Positions 39,038 through 49,040 of a stretch of 64,000 nt of DNA are shown here, in pieces. Position 1 is the stretch's first letter. Every line of letters begins with the position of its first letter. Source of the stretch: Sphingobacterium haloxyli (GTDB taxonomy: Bacteria > Bacteroidota > Bacteroidia > Sphingobacteriales > Sphingobacteriaceae); contig NZ_PVBQ01000015.1 in NCBI RefSeq assembly GCF_002980525.1, forward strand, positions 46,893-110,892. Reading direction: 5' to 3'. The position numbers and the translations under genes were made by a program. The notes under the pieces were generated by a model. It was not told the origin of the DNA and ran no database searches. It worked only from the letters and a program-made list of their open reading frames with translations.

Positions 39038-39691
39038 ATGCATGCATTGATAATTGGCGCTACAGGCGCTACCGGTAGCGATCTAGTAGATTTATTGTTA
39101 GCGGATGACACGTTTCAACAAGTACGTATTTTTGTGAGGCGGCCCGTTGCCTTACAGCATGAAAAGCTTGACGTACATACGATCGATTTTGACCAGCCCG
39201 AGCAATGGGAACATTTGGTGAAAGGTGATGTTCTGTTTTCCTGCTTGGGGACAACGTTGCAAGCCGCCGGAAGCAAAAAAGCCCAATGGAAGATTGATTA
39301 TGATTATCAATATCGATTCGCGTGTGCCGCCCGAAAGAACAATGTACAAAGCTTGGCTTTAGTCTCTTCAGGCTTTGCGTCTGCTAAATCACCTTTTTTT
39401 TATACCAAAATGAAAGGACAACTCGAAGACGATATACGAGCTTTAGGCTTTCCTTATTTACATATTTTCAGGCCGCCTTCACTAATACGAAAAAACAGTG
39501 ACCGCAAAGGTGAACTACTCGGCATAAAATTCGTTCGGTTCTTGAATAAGATCGGACTTTTCCGTGCCCATCGCCCTCTTCCAACCGACGTATTGGCAAA
39601 TGCGCTAACAAACACATCTAAAAATCCAATACAGCGAGCGAGAATATATGCAGGAGATGACATCTGGAAAGCTGCAAATCAAAGACGCTAG
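39038..39691 (+). CDS. NAD(P)-binding oxidoreductase, HTATIP2-like SDR
   Basis: 217 residues. The N-terminal nucleotide-binding motif LIIGATGATGSDLVDLLL (GxxGxxG) and the segment DVLFSCLGTTLQAAGSKKAQWKIDYDYQYRFACAARKNNVQSLALVSSGFAS match atypical short-chain dehydrogenases of the HTATIP2/TIP30 group; the SYK-type position is Y in FFYTKMKGQLE. Function in bacteria is unknown. Its stop codon abuts the stop codon of the convergent hydrolase with no gap. Confidence 0.86.
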   Translation: MHALIIGATGATGSDLVDLLLADDTFQQVRIFVRRPVALQHEKLDVHTIDFDQPEQWEHLVKGDVLFSCLGTTLQAAGSKKAQWKIDYDYQYRFACAARKNNVQSLALVSSGFASAKSPFFYTKMKGQLEDDIRALGFPYLHIFRPPSLIRKNSDRKGELLGIKFVRFLNKIGLFRAHRPLPTDVLANALTNTSKNPIQRARIYAGDDIWKAANQRR

Positions 39692-40588
39692 TCACCAACT
39701 CTTGTCCAAGAATTTATCAAGTAGCGGAACAACGAGTTCCGCTACTTTAAAATCAGGCTTCAGGGTTGTCACTTCCCCGATATATTCGCCGTGCCCTCCG
39801 GGGATGATTGCCAGCTCGGAATTAGCTATCAGACGATGTATCTCTACAGCGTGTTCCACTGTAATTACATCTTTGTCCCCTATCAGCACTAGCGTTGGCA
39901 CTTTTATGGATTTTATTTTATCATCCGGAATGTCTACAAAATCCAACATCCTCCTTGCATCCTTATCGTGCATCACCTGTAGACGCCTCACGTCCGGTGT
40001 AAGTTCCAGATACGCGTCTTTCAACTGTCGAGGCATGTCTTCTAATCTGGCATTATCCATAAAATCCCAAAACCATTCTGGCACGCCATCCCGCTTGGCT
40101 AGCGCCGATGCTAGCACAATCTTGTTCACCATGTGTGGATAATCTATCGCAATATATAGCGTTGTTGTGCCACCATTACTAAAACCGAGAAAGTCGGCGT
40201 TATCAATCCCCAGTTTTTTCAAGAGGACGACCACGTCATCTGCATCCTGTCTGAAAGAAAGTGCATTATTTCTATCGCCGGTGCGACCATGCGCCTGGAG
40301 CTCCATAGCGATTACCTTTCTATTCTTTGCCAATAGCGGAATAGCTTTTCCAAAACTTGTCTGGATGGTAGATCCACCACCATGAATCAATACGAGTGGC
40401 TTTCCTTCCCCGTATATTTCATAGTACATATTTAGTCCGTTTACTTCAACATATCCTTGATTGGCAGCACTATCGCTGGCTACTTGTTCTTCCTTTGCCA
40501 TTTTTGTTAATATACGTTCTGCTTTGCTCGCATTACTTGAAATCAGTCCTAAGGCTGTCAGCGTTATGGATGCCATTAATCGATTCAT
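39692..40588 (-). CDS. Secreted alpha/beta hydrolase
   Basis: 298 residues. An N-terminal hydrophobic stretch (ASITLTALGLISSNASKA) looks like a signal peptide. The fold motifs are VLIHGGGS (oxyanion hole), FLGFSNGGTTT with the nucleophile Ser in GFSNGG near residue 145, LIGDKDVIT with the acid, and PGGHGEY with the His. The substrate is unknown. Convergent with the SDR gene, with the two stop codons directly adjacent. Confidence 0.87.
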   Translation of the reverse strand: MNRLMASITLTALGLISSNASKAERILTKMAKEEQVASDSAANQGYVEVNGLNMYYEIYGEGKPLVLIHGGGSTIQTSFGKAIPLLAKNRKVIAMELQAHGRTGDRNNALSFRQDADDVVVLLKKLGIDNADFLGFSNGGTTTLYIAIDYPHMVNKIVLASALAKRDGVPEWFWDFMDNARLEDMPRQLKDAYLELTPDVRRLQVMHDKDARRMLDFVDIPDDKIKSIKVPTLVLIGDKDVITVEHAVEIHRLIANSELAIIPGGHGEYIGEVTTLKPDFKVAELVVPLLDKFLDKSW

Positions 40589-40745
40589 TACTAGCTATTT
40601 TTTTGAGTACACTGTTCGACTGCTTGCAAAGTTAGGTCTATCACCGGCCACCAATCTTGTCTTAGGACAAGAAAACAAAAGCAGTCGCGATACGCCCGTA
40701 TCCTCTCTCATCCTTAAACTTAACGATACGTTAATATTGAAGCGC

Positions 40746-40753
40746 TAACTTTG
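40746..40753 (+). promoter_or_regulatory. TAnnTTTG -7 element for sigma gene
   Basis: TAACTTTG lies 36 bases before ATG 40790. It indicates transcription of this ECF sigma gene by the housekeeping sigma. Confidence 0.5.
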
Positions 40754-40789
40754 GCAAATATCTAACGTTATCGGCATTAAGCAATACGG

Positions 40790-41371
40790 ATGCACAATCG
40801 ATCTCAATTGAAGAAAAAGGGAGCAAATGGTTTAACAGATGGCTCGTTGGAAGAAGTTTTCCATAAGTTGTATGATCCATTGCTATATTTTGCTACACGA
40901 TATGTGCCTGCGACTGAAATCGCTGAAGAAATTGTATCCGATGCATTTATTCTGTTTTGGAAAAAGAAAAGCGATTTTTCCAATTATCATCAGATTAGGT
41001 CCTTCCTATACATCTGTACAAAAAATGCCTGTCTCAACCATATCCGAAAATCAAAGAACATCCATATCATCGAAGAATCCGAAAATATAGAGTCTATTCT
41101 TCAAGATGACACAGACTTGCTCGCTCAAATCATCCGGATTGAACTTCTAGAGCTCGTTAACACCAAAATAAATCACCTACCTCAAAAACAACGGGAGGTA
41201 TTTCGATTGGCCTATATCGAAGACCTTACACACGAAGAGATTAGCACCGAGTTGCAGATCAGTGTAGCAGCTGTTTACATCCACAAATCACGCGCACTGC
41301 GTTTCCTCAAAAAGAATATCAAACTGGACTATTTTCTATTAGTCTATCTTTTCGGCCATTCAAGTTTCTAA
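40790..41371 (+). CDS. ECF RNA polymerase sigma factor
   Basis: 193 residues. Region 2 (LLYFATRYVPATEIAEEIVSDAFILFWKKK) and region 4 (INHLPQKQREVFRLAYIEDLTHEEISTELQISVAAVYIHKSRAL) are clear. It belongs to the Bacteroidota ECF type that pairs with FecR-like anti-sigmas and SusC/SusD loci. It is the first gene of the plus-strand sigma–FecR–SusC–SusD–phosphoesterase cluster. Confidence 0.93.
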   Translation: MHNRSQLKKKGANGLTDGSLEEVFHKLYDPLLYFATRYVPATEIAEEIVSDAFILFWKKKSDFSNYHQIRSFLYICTKNACLNHIRKSKNIHIIEESENIESILQDDTDLLAQIIRIELLELVNTKINHLPQKQREVFRLAYIEDLTHEEISTELQISVAAVYIHKSRALRFLKKNIKLDYFLLVYLFGHSSF

Positions 41372-41473
41372 AAAATTCACCGCTGCATTAAATAATCATT
41401 AATTGTATTTAACAAAAGCTTAATGAAAGGTTTCTCCTTATAGGGTGTTTTATCGGTAAATCATAGAACATAC

Positions 41474-42643
41474 ATGAACGACTTCGAAAAGTTAGTCAAT
41501 ACGGTATTCAATTACCTTTTTGTGAAGAAGGACAACACGACGAGTCAGTCTTCCCTAGAAGATGAGCTGGACAACCTGCCTCCTGAAACGCGAGCCATAG
41601 TGGAACGATTGGAAGCAAAAGAAATTCTCCAAGAATCCGCGGCTTACAGTCGTTTCAAAAAAGAAAACGACGCTCGACGGGCGACGGTGCTCCGTCACAT
41701 CCGCGAACAGATAGGCGAAGATAAAAGCAATAATACCATTGCCTTCCGCCGTTACCTCGCAGCAGCTTCTGCAATAGTCGCGCTAGGTGTGTGTAGCTTT
41801 TTGTTCACGCCCAAATTAAACAACCGTCACAATTCGGCAAATCAAACAGCAGCTCATATCATTGAGCCGGGAAGCTCTAGAGCTGTTTTAACCCTAAGCA
41901 ATGGTCAAGTGATCCAACTCGATTCTATTCCCGGCGGTATCGTGATAAACCAAGGACTGCACTATGCGGACGGCCGGCCGATAGAACTTAGTTCCGTGCA
42001 ACCGGAAAATATGATGGCCACGTTGCAGACACCGCGTGGTGGTGAATATGTTTTAACGCTTTCCGACGGTAGCCGGATACACATGAATGCCGACAGTAAA
42101 CTAGTATATCCGATAACATTCCATGGAAAAACACGAGAAGTTACCTTAGATGGAGAGGCTTTTTTTGAAATAGCATCCAATAAAGAAAAACCATTCCATG
42201 TACGTACCAATAATAACGAGGTCGTGGTATTAGGAACCCGCTTTAATATCCGCTCGTATCAAGAAGAAACTTTAAGCTACGTAACACTGGTCGAGGGAAG
42301 AGTCAGGCTACAGGATGGGCACGATAACCCTGAACTAACACCCGGTATGCAAGGCATATCAGACGGCATGGCAACACGCGTTAGATCGGTTAATGTCGAA
42401 GATTTCATTAATTGGAAAAACGGTCTATTCGTTTTCCAAAATGAAAATCTAGAAGCTGTCGCTGCTAAAATAAGCCGCTGGTACGACATCGAAATTGAAA
42501 TCGCGTCGAGTGCTAAGCAAGTACGGATCTGGGGCAGCTTAAGCAAATACGACACGTTCGACAAGGTATTGGATATACTACAATTGATTGATAACGATTT
42601 GATAATAAATATCGACGGGAGGAGGGTTCAAATTATGAAATAA
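41474..42643 (+). CDS. FecR-type anti-sigma factor
   Basis: 389 residues. One membrane helix (YLAAASAIVALGVCSFLF, near 98) separates a cytosolic N-terminal part from the FecR domain (TPRGGEYVLTLSDGSRIHMNADSKLVYP, LDGEAFFEIASNKEKPFHVRTNNNEVVVLGTRFNIRSY) and the C-terminal domain (ENLEAVAAKISRWYDIEIEI). Anti-sigma for the ECF factor encoded upstream, triggered by the SusC-type receptor downstream. A 102-base gap separates it from the sigma gene; 98 bases with a hairpin separate it from susC. Confidence 0.93.
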   Translation: MNDFEKLVNTVFNYLFVKKDNTTSQSSLEDELDNLPPETRAIVERLEAKEILQESAAYSRFKKENDARRATVLRHIREQIGEDKSNNTIAFRRYLAAASAIVALGVCSFLFTPKLNNRHNSANQTAAHIIEPGSSRAVLTLSNGQVIQLDSIPGGIVINQGLHYADGRPIELSSVQPENMMATLQTPRGGEYVLTLSDGSRIHMNADSKLVYPITFHGKTREVTLDGEAFFEIASNKEKPFHVRTNNNEVVVLGTRFNIRSYQEETLSYVTLVEGRVRLQDGHDNPELTPGMQGISDGMATRVRSVNVEDFINWKNGLFVFQNENLEAVAAKISRWYDIEIEIASSAKQVRIWGSLSKYDTFDKVLDILQLIDNDLIINIDGRRVQIMK

Positions 42644-42657
42644 TACATAAACAAAAA

Positions 42658-42681
42658 CCGGAAAAGCGCCAACTTTTCCGG
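42658..42681 (+). other. Hairpin between fecR and susC
   Basis: CCGGAAAAG pairs perfectly with CTTTTCCGG around a six-base loop. No T-run follows, so it is more likely an RNA processing or stability element, or weak attenuator, than a terminator. Confidence 0.6.
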
Positions 42682-42741
42682 CAGAATGCCATAGTAACCA
42701 CAAAAGAGATTGGAATTATAATTACATAGCTATCAAAATTA

Positions 42742-45700
42742 ATGAAAAAAAAGAAATTCATGTCACAGATGGCCTGCAAAAGCCGTTTGAATACACTTTT
42801 AATCATGAAAATGATTTTAACATTCTTAATCGCCTGCGTATTGCAGGCGCATGGCGAGGTCTTAGCTCAGGCCATCACCGTGAATCAGCGTAATGCTAAC
42901 ATCGAGCAATTGTTCCGCGAGATCAAACGGCAAACCGATTATAACGTCATATGCAGTGCCGATATTATGGAGACCACCGGACCGATTACTGCTGTAGCCG
43001 ACAACAAGAAATTATCCGACTTTCTCGAAGACATATTGTATCCGCAGCAGCTTACGTACACGATTAAAGACAAAAATATTATCGTGACGCGCTCGTCAAC
43101 TCGGTCGCCGTCCGTTGATCAAAAAGCCGGTGCAGTCCGACAAAGACAATATACAGGCCTTATCGTCAACGAAGATAACCAACCCATCGCCGGCGTAAAC
43201 ATTAGGGTAAAAGATAAAAATGAAGTAGCTTTATCAGACGAAAATGGGCGTTTTCAAATCTCCTCAACACGCGGCACCATTTTAGAGTTTAGTCATATCA
43301 GTTACCAGCAACGGCAGTACACCTTACGCGAGGAAAGTCAGTTTACTATCGAAATGATCCAGAAGCAATCGGCGGTGGAAGAAGTCGTCGTTGTAGCCTA
43401 TGGCACGCAACGCCGCAATAACCTAACCGGAGCCATATCAACGGTGGGAAGCGAACAGCTGGAAAGAAGACCGACCGTATCCGCGTCTACTGCTTTGCAG
43501 GGACTCGCTCCTGGCGTGACCGTGACCGCACAAACCGGGGCTCCCGGTGGTGATGGCGCCAATATCAATATACGCGGTATCAATTCCTTCGGCGGATCAG
43601 ATAATGCCCCTCTGGTCATCATTGATGGTGTAGCGGGTTCGATAGATAATGTAGACGTCAATCACATCGAATCTATTTCCGTATTGAAAGATGCGGCCTC
43701 CGCAGCCATCTATGGTTCGCGAGCAGCGAACGGCGTTATCCTCATTACTACCAAACGTGCCAAAGAGCGTCTAGCAATTGATTACCGAAATTACGCCGGA
43801 TGGCAGGAACCTACCGACGTTCCAACGGTTACCGACGGGCTAACCTATATGGAAGTATTCAATCAAGCCAATATCAACGATGGTGGTGCTGCCATATATA
43901 GTGAAGAAGATATCGAGCGATTCAACGCTGCGTACGCAAAAGATCCATCCAATTACGATTGGCAAAAAGCAATCCTCCAAGGAAGCGGCTTCACCCATAA
44001 CCACTATGTTTCCCTGATGGCAAATACCGGTATCGTAAAAGTATCCCCTTCTATCAGTTACGTCAAACAAGACGGGATCATAAAAAACACGGACTTTGAG
44101 CGGTACACCCTACGCAACAATATGGATATCACCCCTAATGAAAACTGGAATATACGACTAGACTTATCCATGACCAACAAAGACCGTTTACAAATTGCAG
44201 AAGAAAATGTCGTCTGGAATTATCTTGGAAGGATGCCTACCAACATTCCCATACAATATAACGGCTTATGGTCTGAAGCCTGGGTCAATCGCCACCCCAT
44301 TGCCTTTATAGAGGAAGGAGGTAACCGGAAACTTCATAACCTCGAACTTCTGGGTAATCTAAACCTCACCTATAAACCTACCGACTGGTTATCACTTTCG
44401 GGTATGGTGGCGCCTCGATATCTTACCCGCAATACGCATACTTTTACACGGAGTGTGATGACCTATAACGAAGATGGTTCAGAGGCCGGTGCAGCGAATA
44501 CCTTCACTGACCTTACCGAGACCGGCTATCGCTACTTATACGGCACGTATCAATTTACGGCGAATGCACAAAAAAAATGGGGCGATCACAACCTGAAACT
44601 GCTTTTGGGCGCCTCGCGGGAAACGTACGACGAGAAATACCTGATGGGCTATCGTCGTAATTTTACCTACGATACTTACGAGGTACTGCGTGCCGGGGCG
44701 GACGACGAAACAAAAAACAATGATGGTTCTCAAGAGCAGTGGCTGCTGGTTTCAACGTTTGGTCGTCTGAACTACGATTTCAGCAATCGCTATCTTCTCG
44801 AAGCCAATTTCAGATACGATGGCACGTCGCGATTCATGGCAGACAACCGATGGGCCGTTTTTCCTTCCTTTTCAGCGGGATGGCGTATTTCAGAGGAAAA
44901 CTTTATGCAACCCGTAAAACCTTATATCAACGAACTGAAACTACGCGGATCCTGGGGTAAACTGGGCAATCAAAATATTGGGAGTTCTTATTATCCATTT
45001 ATCGAAACACTTAACTTGGGTAGTACCGCCATGGGCGGAAACATCCATCAGATGGTTACACTGTCCACGATGGCTAACCCTAATTTACGTTGGGAAACAA
45101 CGACGATGAGCGGCTTCGGGCTGGACGCATTATTTTTTAATAAGTTAAACTTGACTTTTGACTGGTATGATAAAATGACGGAAGGCATTCTTTTGAAACT
45201 GAATACCTCACAGCTCACGGGCTTGGGCGCCCCTTTTCAGAATGCAGCTAAAGTTTCGAACAAGGGCTGGGAGGTTTCAGCCCGCTATAACGATTCTTGG
45301 AAAGATTTTACTTTCGGCATAGGCTTTAACCTATCGGATGTGCGCAATAAAATTGTAGATATGCGTGGACAGACGTCCGGAACACTCTTGCGGCAGCAGG
45401 AAGGTTATGCTATTAATTCTATTTTTGGTTATCAAGCCGACGGCCTTTACCAGTCACAAGAAGAGATAGATAACGGACCTACCCAGATCGGGGAGCTTAA
45501 AGTTGGCGACATCCGATACCGCGACATCGCGGGCGCTTTCGATGATGCTGGAAACCCAATACCTGATGGTCGTATTACCGATGACGACAAGGTCATTATC
45601 GGTAGCACGATACCTCGCTATACCTATGGGGCTAATCTCGATTTCGGATGGAAAGGTCTCCGTTTCAGCGCGTTTTTTCAAGGTGTTGCAAAAGCCGATG

Positions 45701-46113
45701 GTTATCTTAATTCCCACTATGTTATCCCTGCAGTGAATTCCAGCGCGGTAAAAGAATGGCAACTGGATTACTGGACCGAAGAGAATCGCGATGCTTCCTT
45801 ACCAAGGCTGTCCATTACTTCAAGCAATAATACCCAAAACTCTACTTTCTGGATGCGCAGCAGCGCGTATCTTCGTTTGAAGAACGTACATCTGGGGTAC
45901 GAGTTGCCTAAGCAATTCTTTGCCAATAGCAAACTTGGAGGCATCTATCTATACGCCAACGGACAAAACCTCTTTACTAGCAGCAACTTCTATGAGGGTT
46001 ACGATCCAGAAATTAATTACGACGCAGGACAGGCTGCAGGCGTTTCTCTCGGCGGAGGAGCTTATTACCCGCAAGTTAAGGTATATACGTTTGGTGTAGA
46101 CATTAAATTCTAA
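42742..46113 (+). CDS. SusC/RagA-type TonB-linked outer membrane protein with STN domain
   Basis: 1123 residues. Order: long signal peptide, STN domain (about 45-120: TVNQRNANIEQLFREIKRQ), carboxypeptidase-regulatory-like domain (about 135-215: YTGLIVNEDNQPIAGVNI), TonB-box-like EEVVVVAYG, plug (about 225-335: APGVTVTAQTGAPGGDGANI, ISVLKDAASAAIYGSRAANGVILITTK), then a large beta barrel ending in FGVDIKF. It imports a substrate bound by the SusD partner. The STN domain fits signalling to FecR and sigma encoded upstream. It is followed after five bases by susD. Confidence 0.95.
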   Translation: MKKKKFMSQMACKSRLNTLLIMKMILTFLIACVLQAHGEVLAQAITVNQRNANIEQLFREIKRQTDYNVICSADIMETTGPITAVADNKKLSDFLEDILYPQQLTYTIKDKNIIVTRSSTRSPSVDQKAGAVRQRQYTGLIVNEDNQPIAGVNIRVKDKNEVALSDENGRFQISSTRGTILEFSHISYQQRQYTLREESQFTIEMIQKQSAVEEVVVVAYGTQRRNNLTGAISTVGSEQLERRPTVSASTALQGLAPGVTVTAQTGAPGGDGANINIRGINSFGGSDNAPLVIIDGVAGSIDNVDVNHIESISVLKDAASAAIYGSRAANGVILITTKRAKERLAIDYRNYAGWQEPTDVPTVTDGLTYMEVFNQANINDGGAAIYSEEDIERFNAAYAKDPSNYDWQKAILQGSGFTHNHYVSLMANTGIVKVSPSISYVKQDGIIKNTDFERYTLRNNMDITPNENWNIRLDLSMTNKDRLQIAEENVVWNYLGRMPTNIPIQYNGLWSEAWVNRHPIAFIEEGGNRKLHNLELLGNLNLTYKPTDWLSLSGMVAPRYLTRNTHTFTRSVMTYNEDGSEAGAANTFTDLTETGYRYLYGTYQFTANAQKKWGDHNLKLLLGASRETYDEKYLMGYRRNFTYDTYEVLRAGADDETKNNDGSQEQWLLVSTFGRLNYDFSNRYLLEANFRYDGTSRFMADNRWAVFPSFSAGWRISEENFMQPVKPYINELKLRGSWGKLGNQNIGSSYYPFIETLNLGSTAMGGNIHQMVTLSTMANPNLRWETTTMSGFGLDALFFNKLNLTFDWYDKMTEGILLKLNTSQLTGLGAPFQNAAKVSNKGWEVSARYNDSWKDFTFGIGFNLSDVRNKIVDMRGQTSGTLLRQQEGYAINSIFGYQADGLYQSQEEIDNGPTQIGELKVGDIRYRDIAGAFDDAGNPIPDGRITDDDKVIIGSTIPRYTYGANLDFGWKGLRFSAFFQGVAKADGYLNSHYVIPAVNSSAVKEWQLDYWTEENRDASLPRLSITSSNNTQNSTFWMRSSAYLRLKNVHLGYELPKQFFANSKLGGIYLYANGQNLFTSSNFYEGYDPEINYDAGQAAGVSLGGGAYYPQVKVYTFGVDIKF

Positions 46114-46118
46114 GAACA

Positions 46119-47876
46119 ATGATCAAAACAATAAAACATTTCACGATAAGCAGTCTTTTATATGGACTTTTATTCACCTCATGTGATTTAGATAGATTAC
46201 CGATGGAGGGGCCTTCTACCGGTAATTTTCCGGCCAACGAACAAGAAGCTATTTTAGGCTTGAACGGAGCCTATCAATCTATTTCTACGTTGGATGCTGC
46301 CAACACGCCGATATGGCACGTTATGGACAATATCACCGATGTCGGTTATGCGCGCCCCGGAAACAACTATACCTCTCCGATCACCAGTTCCGTGACCACG
46401 GACAATGCGCTGGCCACCAAGCCCTGGCAGTATCACTACCGCACCATCGCCCGGGTACACCTCGTGCTGGATAACCTTTCCAATCTGGAAACATCCATGG
46501 ACGAAGGCAGCTACCTACAGCTAGCAGCCGAGTTACGTTTTGTACGGGCATACTGTTACTCGCAACTCATTGAACTGTACGGCAACGTTCCTCTTCTCCG
46601 GCATGCGGTAGGGCTGGATAATGCCGATGTTCCGCGTACGCCCAAAGCAGAAATACAGCAGTTTATTATCGACGAGATGAGCGAAATCGCCGAGCATCTG
46701 CCTGTCAACCAATCGGCATACGGTCATGTTCGAGCTAGCCGTATCGCCGCCTATATGCTTAAAGCGCGTGTGGCATTATATGCAAAACGCTATGCAGAAG
46801 CTGCCGAAGCCGCAAAAAAGGGGCTGGAATATGCCGAGGGCACCCATGACCTTACACCGTTCAACGCAACGATCGATGTTGCGGGAAAAGATCATCGAGC
46901 CGGGGAACCAGATGTCAGTAATATTTTCGGACACGAAGGATACGCAAATAGTACCGAGTGGATATGGGTCGCCGAATATAGTATTGCTGCCGGTAATACG
47001 CACAATCGCCAGTATTATGGCGCGTCGCGGTTGGGAAAGGGTGTTTGTTACTGGGGGCCAACCCAAAATTTTATCGATTCTTTTCAGGCTCTTGACGGAC
47101 TTCCAATCGACGAATCACCGTTATACGATGCTCAGCATCCGTTCGAAAACAGAGACGCCCGCCTCGATCTCTATTGCGTACGTCCAGCATCACGATTTAT
47201 GGGATATCAATTTCAACCACAAACGGAGCATCGCACTGTGCTTAATTATTGGCCAGTAAACAACGGAAGTTCGTCAGAACCAAGTTCAGTAACAAATACG
47301 GATGCCACCAATGCTTATCGCTCCTTTAGCGGTTATCTGTGGCGCAAACATCTCGATCTAAATGATTTTAATAGCACATCCGTAAGCGGCGAGTCCGAAC
47401 TGAACGTAGGCATCTTCCGGTTAGCAGAACTGTTCTTGATTTACGCCGAAGCAAAGATCGAAGCCAACGAGCTTGATGGCTCTGTTTACAACGCTATCAA
47501 CAAGATCCGCCAACGCGCATATATGCCACCGCTTACCGAGGGGCTTACTCAGCAACAACTACGTTCGGCGCTTCGCTACGAACGCAAGATCGAGCTTGCG
47601 AATGATGGTTTACGATGGTATGATCTACGTCGATGGGGAATTGCAAACGACGTTATGAATGGTTATCTATACCTGAACCGGGCAGGAAACGAGTGGTCTA
47701 CAAACACGCTACAATACATCGACGAGAACCATAATCCAGTGTATAATCACAACGAAGCCACAAAACACTTCACCACACAGACCGTTATCTACAAAGAAAA
47801 TAAAGATGAGTATTGGCCGATTCCTGCGACCGAAATGGACGCCAATAAGCAATTAATACAAAATCCAGGTTACTAA
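46119..47876 (+). CDS. SusD/RagB-type nutrient-binding lipoprotein
   Basis: 585 residues. Lipobox LLFTSC; TPR-like helical SusD fold with ELRFVRAYCYSQLIELYGNVPLL, and near the C-terminus LFLIYAEAKIEANELDGSVYNAINKIRQRAYMP and LRYERKIELANDGLRWYDLRRWG, which are the classic RagB signatures. It should form the lid of the SusC barrel and bind substrate at the cell surface. It starts five bases after susC and ends one base before the next gene, so the set is one operon. Confidence 0.95.
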   Translation: MIKTIKHFTISSLLYGLLFTSCDLDRLPMEGPSTGNFPANEQEAILGLNGAYQSISTLDAANTPIWHVMDNITDVGYARPGNNYTSPITSSVTTDNALATKPWQYHYRTIARVHLVLDNLSNLETSMDEGSYLQLAAELRFVRAYCYSQLIELYGNVPLLRHAVGLDNADVPRTPKAEIQQFIIDEMSEIAEHLPVNQSAYGHVRASRIAAYMLKARVALYAKRYAEAAEAAKKGLEYAEGTHDLTPFNATIDVAGKDHRAGEPDVSNIFGHEGYANSTEWIWVAEYSIAAGNTHNRQYYGASRLGKGVCYWGPTQNFIDSFQALDGLPIDESPLYDAQHPFENRDARLDLYCVRPASRFMGYQFQPQTEHRTVLNYWPVNNGSSSEPSSVTNTDATNAYRSFSGYLWRKHLDLNDFNSTSVSGESELNVGIFRLAELFLIYAEAKIEANELDGSVYNAINKIRQRAYMPPLTEGLTQQQLRSALRYERKIELANDGLRWYDLRRWGIANDVMNGYLYLNRAGNEWSTNTLQYIDENHNPVYNHNEATKHFTTQTVIYKENKDEYWPIPATEMDANKQLIQNPGY

Positions 47877-47877
47877 T

Positions 47878-48972
47878 ATGAAAAAAACAACATTCCTTAT
47901 GATTGCCCTGCTCTACGTCACTCAAGTGGCGGTAGCGCAGCGCCCCATCCTAGAGAATCCGAAATCGTGGTCCATGATTGTGCTTCCCGATATACAGAAC
48001 TACTCAAAATGGGAACGTAATCAACCTATCCTAGATTTAATGACCGCGTGGATTGCCGAAAATATTGACAGCTTGAACATACAGATGGTACTTTGTGTGG
48101 GCGACCTCGTCGAACAAAATGACCTCATCAACCAAGGCCATGACGGGAACCAAACCGGCAGACAACAATGGGAAATGGTATCCCGTTCATTCGGACGGCT
48201 TGACAACAAGGTACCTTACATACTGGCCACCGGCAACCACGATTATAATGTCGATAAACAGGGTATCCGCCACAGCCGATATAACGAATACATCACTATC
48301 GAAAAAAACTGGCTTAACCGAAAAGCGATTGTACAGAATGCGACTAACGAACATGGTGAACCCACACTGGAGAACAGTGCATTCGAGATTAAACAGCTTC
48401 ATGGGCAGGATTATCTATTCTTAAACATCGAATTTGCGCCACGGGACACGATCGTAACCTGGGCACACCGCGTGGCCAGCCTTCCGCAATACAAAAACCA
48501 CCGGATCATACTGCTGACACACGCGTACCTCAACAACAAGGATCAACGAACAAGCAAACATCCGAAATGGTTTACTTACGAGCCCTATGCCATTGATCGG
48601 GTTGTCCAAAAGTCGCCGATGATCCCACTTCCAGATGCTAATCACGGCGAACAAATATGGGAAAAACTGGTTAATCCTTCCAGTAACATCGAGATGGTCA
48701 TCTCTGGGCACATCTCTGGCGAAGGCTATCGCATGGACCGGAATAAACAAGGCAAAGCAGTCCATCAGATGCTATTCGATACACAGTCTGAAGGCGGCGG
48801 ACATCGCAATGGTAATGGAGGGGATGGTTGGATCCGTATTCTCGAATTCTTCCCCGACAACAAGACCGTTAAAGTTAAAACGTTTTCGCCGCTATTCGGC
48901 GCATCTCCAAAAACGCAATCACTAGCGTGGAAAAACGACGAAAGGAATGAATATACATTATCGTTCGATTAG
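47878..48972 (+). CDS. Secreted calcineurin-like phosphoesterase of the SusCD operon
   Basis: 364 residues. Signal peptide ending VAVAQ; no lipobox. Metal-ligand motifs: IVLPDIQNYSKW near residue 36, CVGDLVEQND near 73, ATGNHDYN near 116, ILLTHAYLNNKD near 215 and VISGHISGEGYR near 267. It is directly behind susD (one base gap) and ends at the shared terminator. Its position suggests that it releases phosphate, or trims a phosphorylated substrate, before or after uptake by the SusCD pair. The substrate itself is not known. Confidence 0.9.
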   Translation: MKKTTFLMIALLYVTQVAVAQRPILENPKSWSMIVLPDIQNYSKWERNQPILDLMTAWIAENIDSLNIQMVLCVGDLVEQNDLINQGHDGNQTGRQQWEMVSRSFGRLDNKVPYILATGNHDYNVDKQGIRHSRYNEYITIEKNWLNRKAIVQNATNEHGEPTLENSAFEIKQLHGQDYLFLNIEFAPRDTIVTWAHRVASLPQYKNHRIILLTHAYLNNKDQRTSKHPKWFTYEPYAIDRVVQKSPMIPLPDANHGEQIWEKLVNPSSNIEMVISGHISGEGYRMDRNKQGKAVHQMLFDTQSEGGGHRNGNGGDGWIRILEFFPDNKTVKVKTFSPLFGASPKTQSLAWKNDERNEYTLSFD

Positions 48973-48990
48973 TTTAAAATTCGCGAAGAT

Positions 48991-49022
48991 AAAAAAAGCA
49001 GGCTAACAAGGCCTGCTTTTTT
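48991..49022. terminator. Bidirectional terminator between two convergent SusCD operons
   Basis: AAAAAAGCAGGC pairs with GCCTGCTTTTTT around a seven-base loop, with A-runs on one side and T-runs on the other. It serves both the plus-strand phosphoesterase and the minus-strand GDPD–alkaline phosphatase transcripts. Confidence 0.9.
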
Positions 49023-49040
49023 GATATACTATTAAATCTC

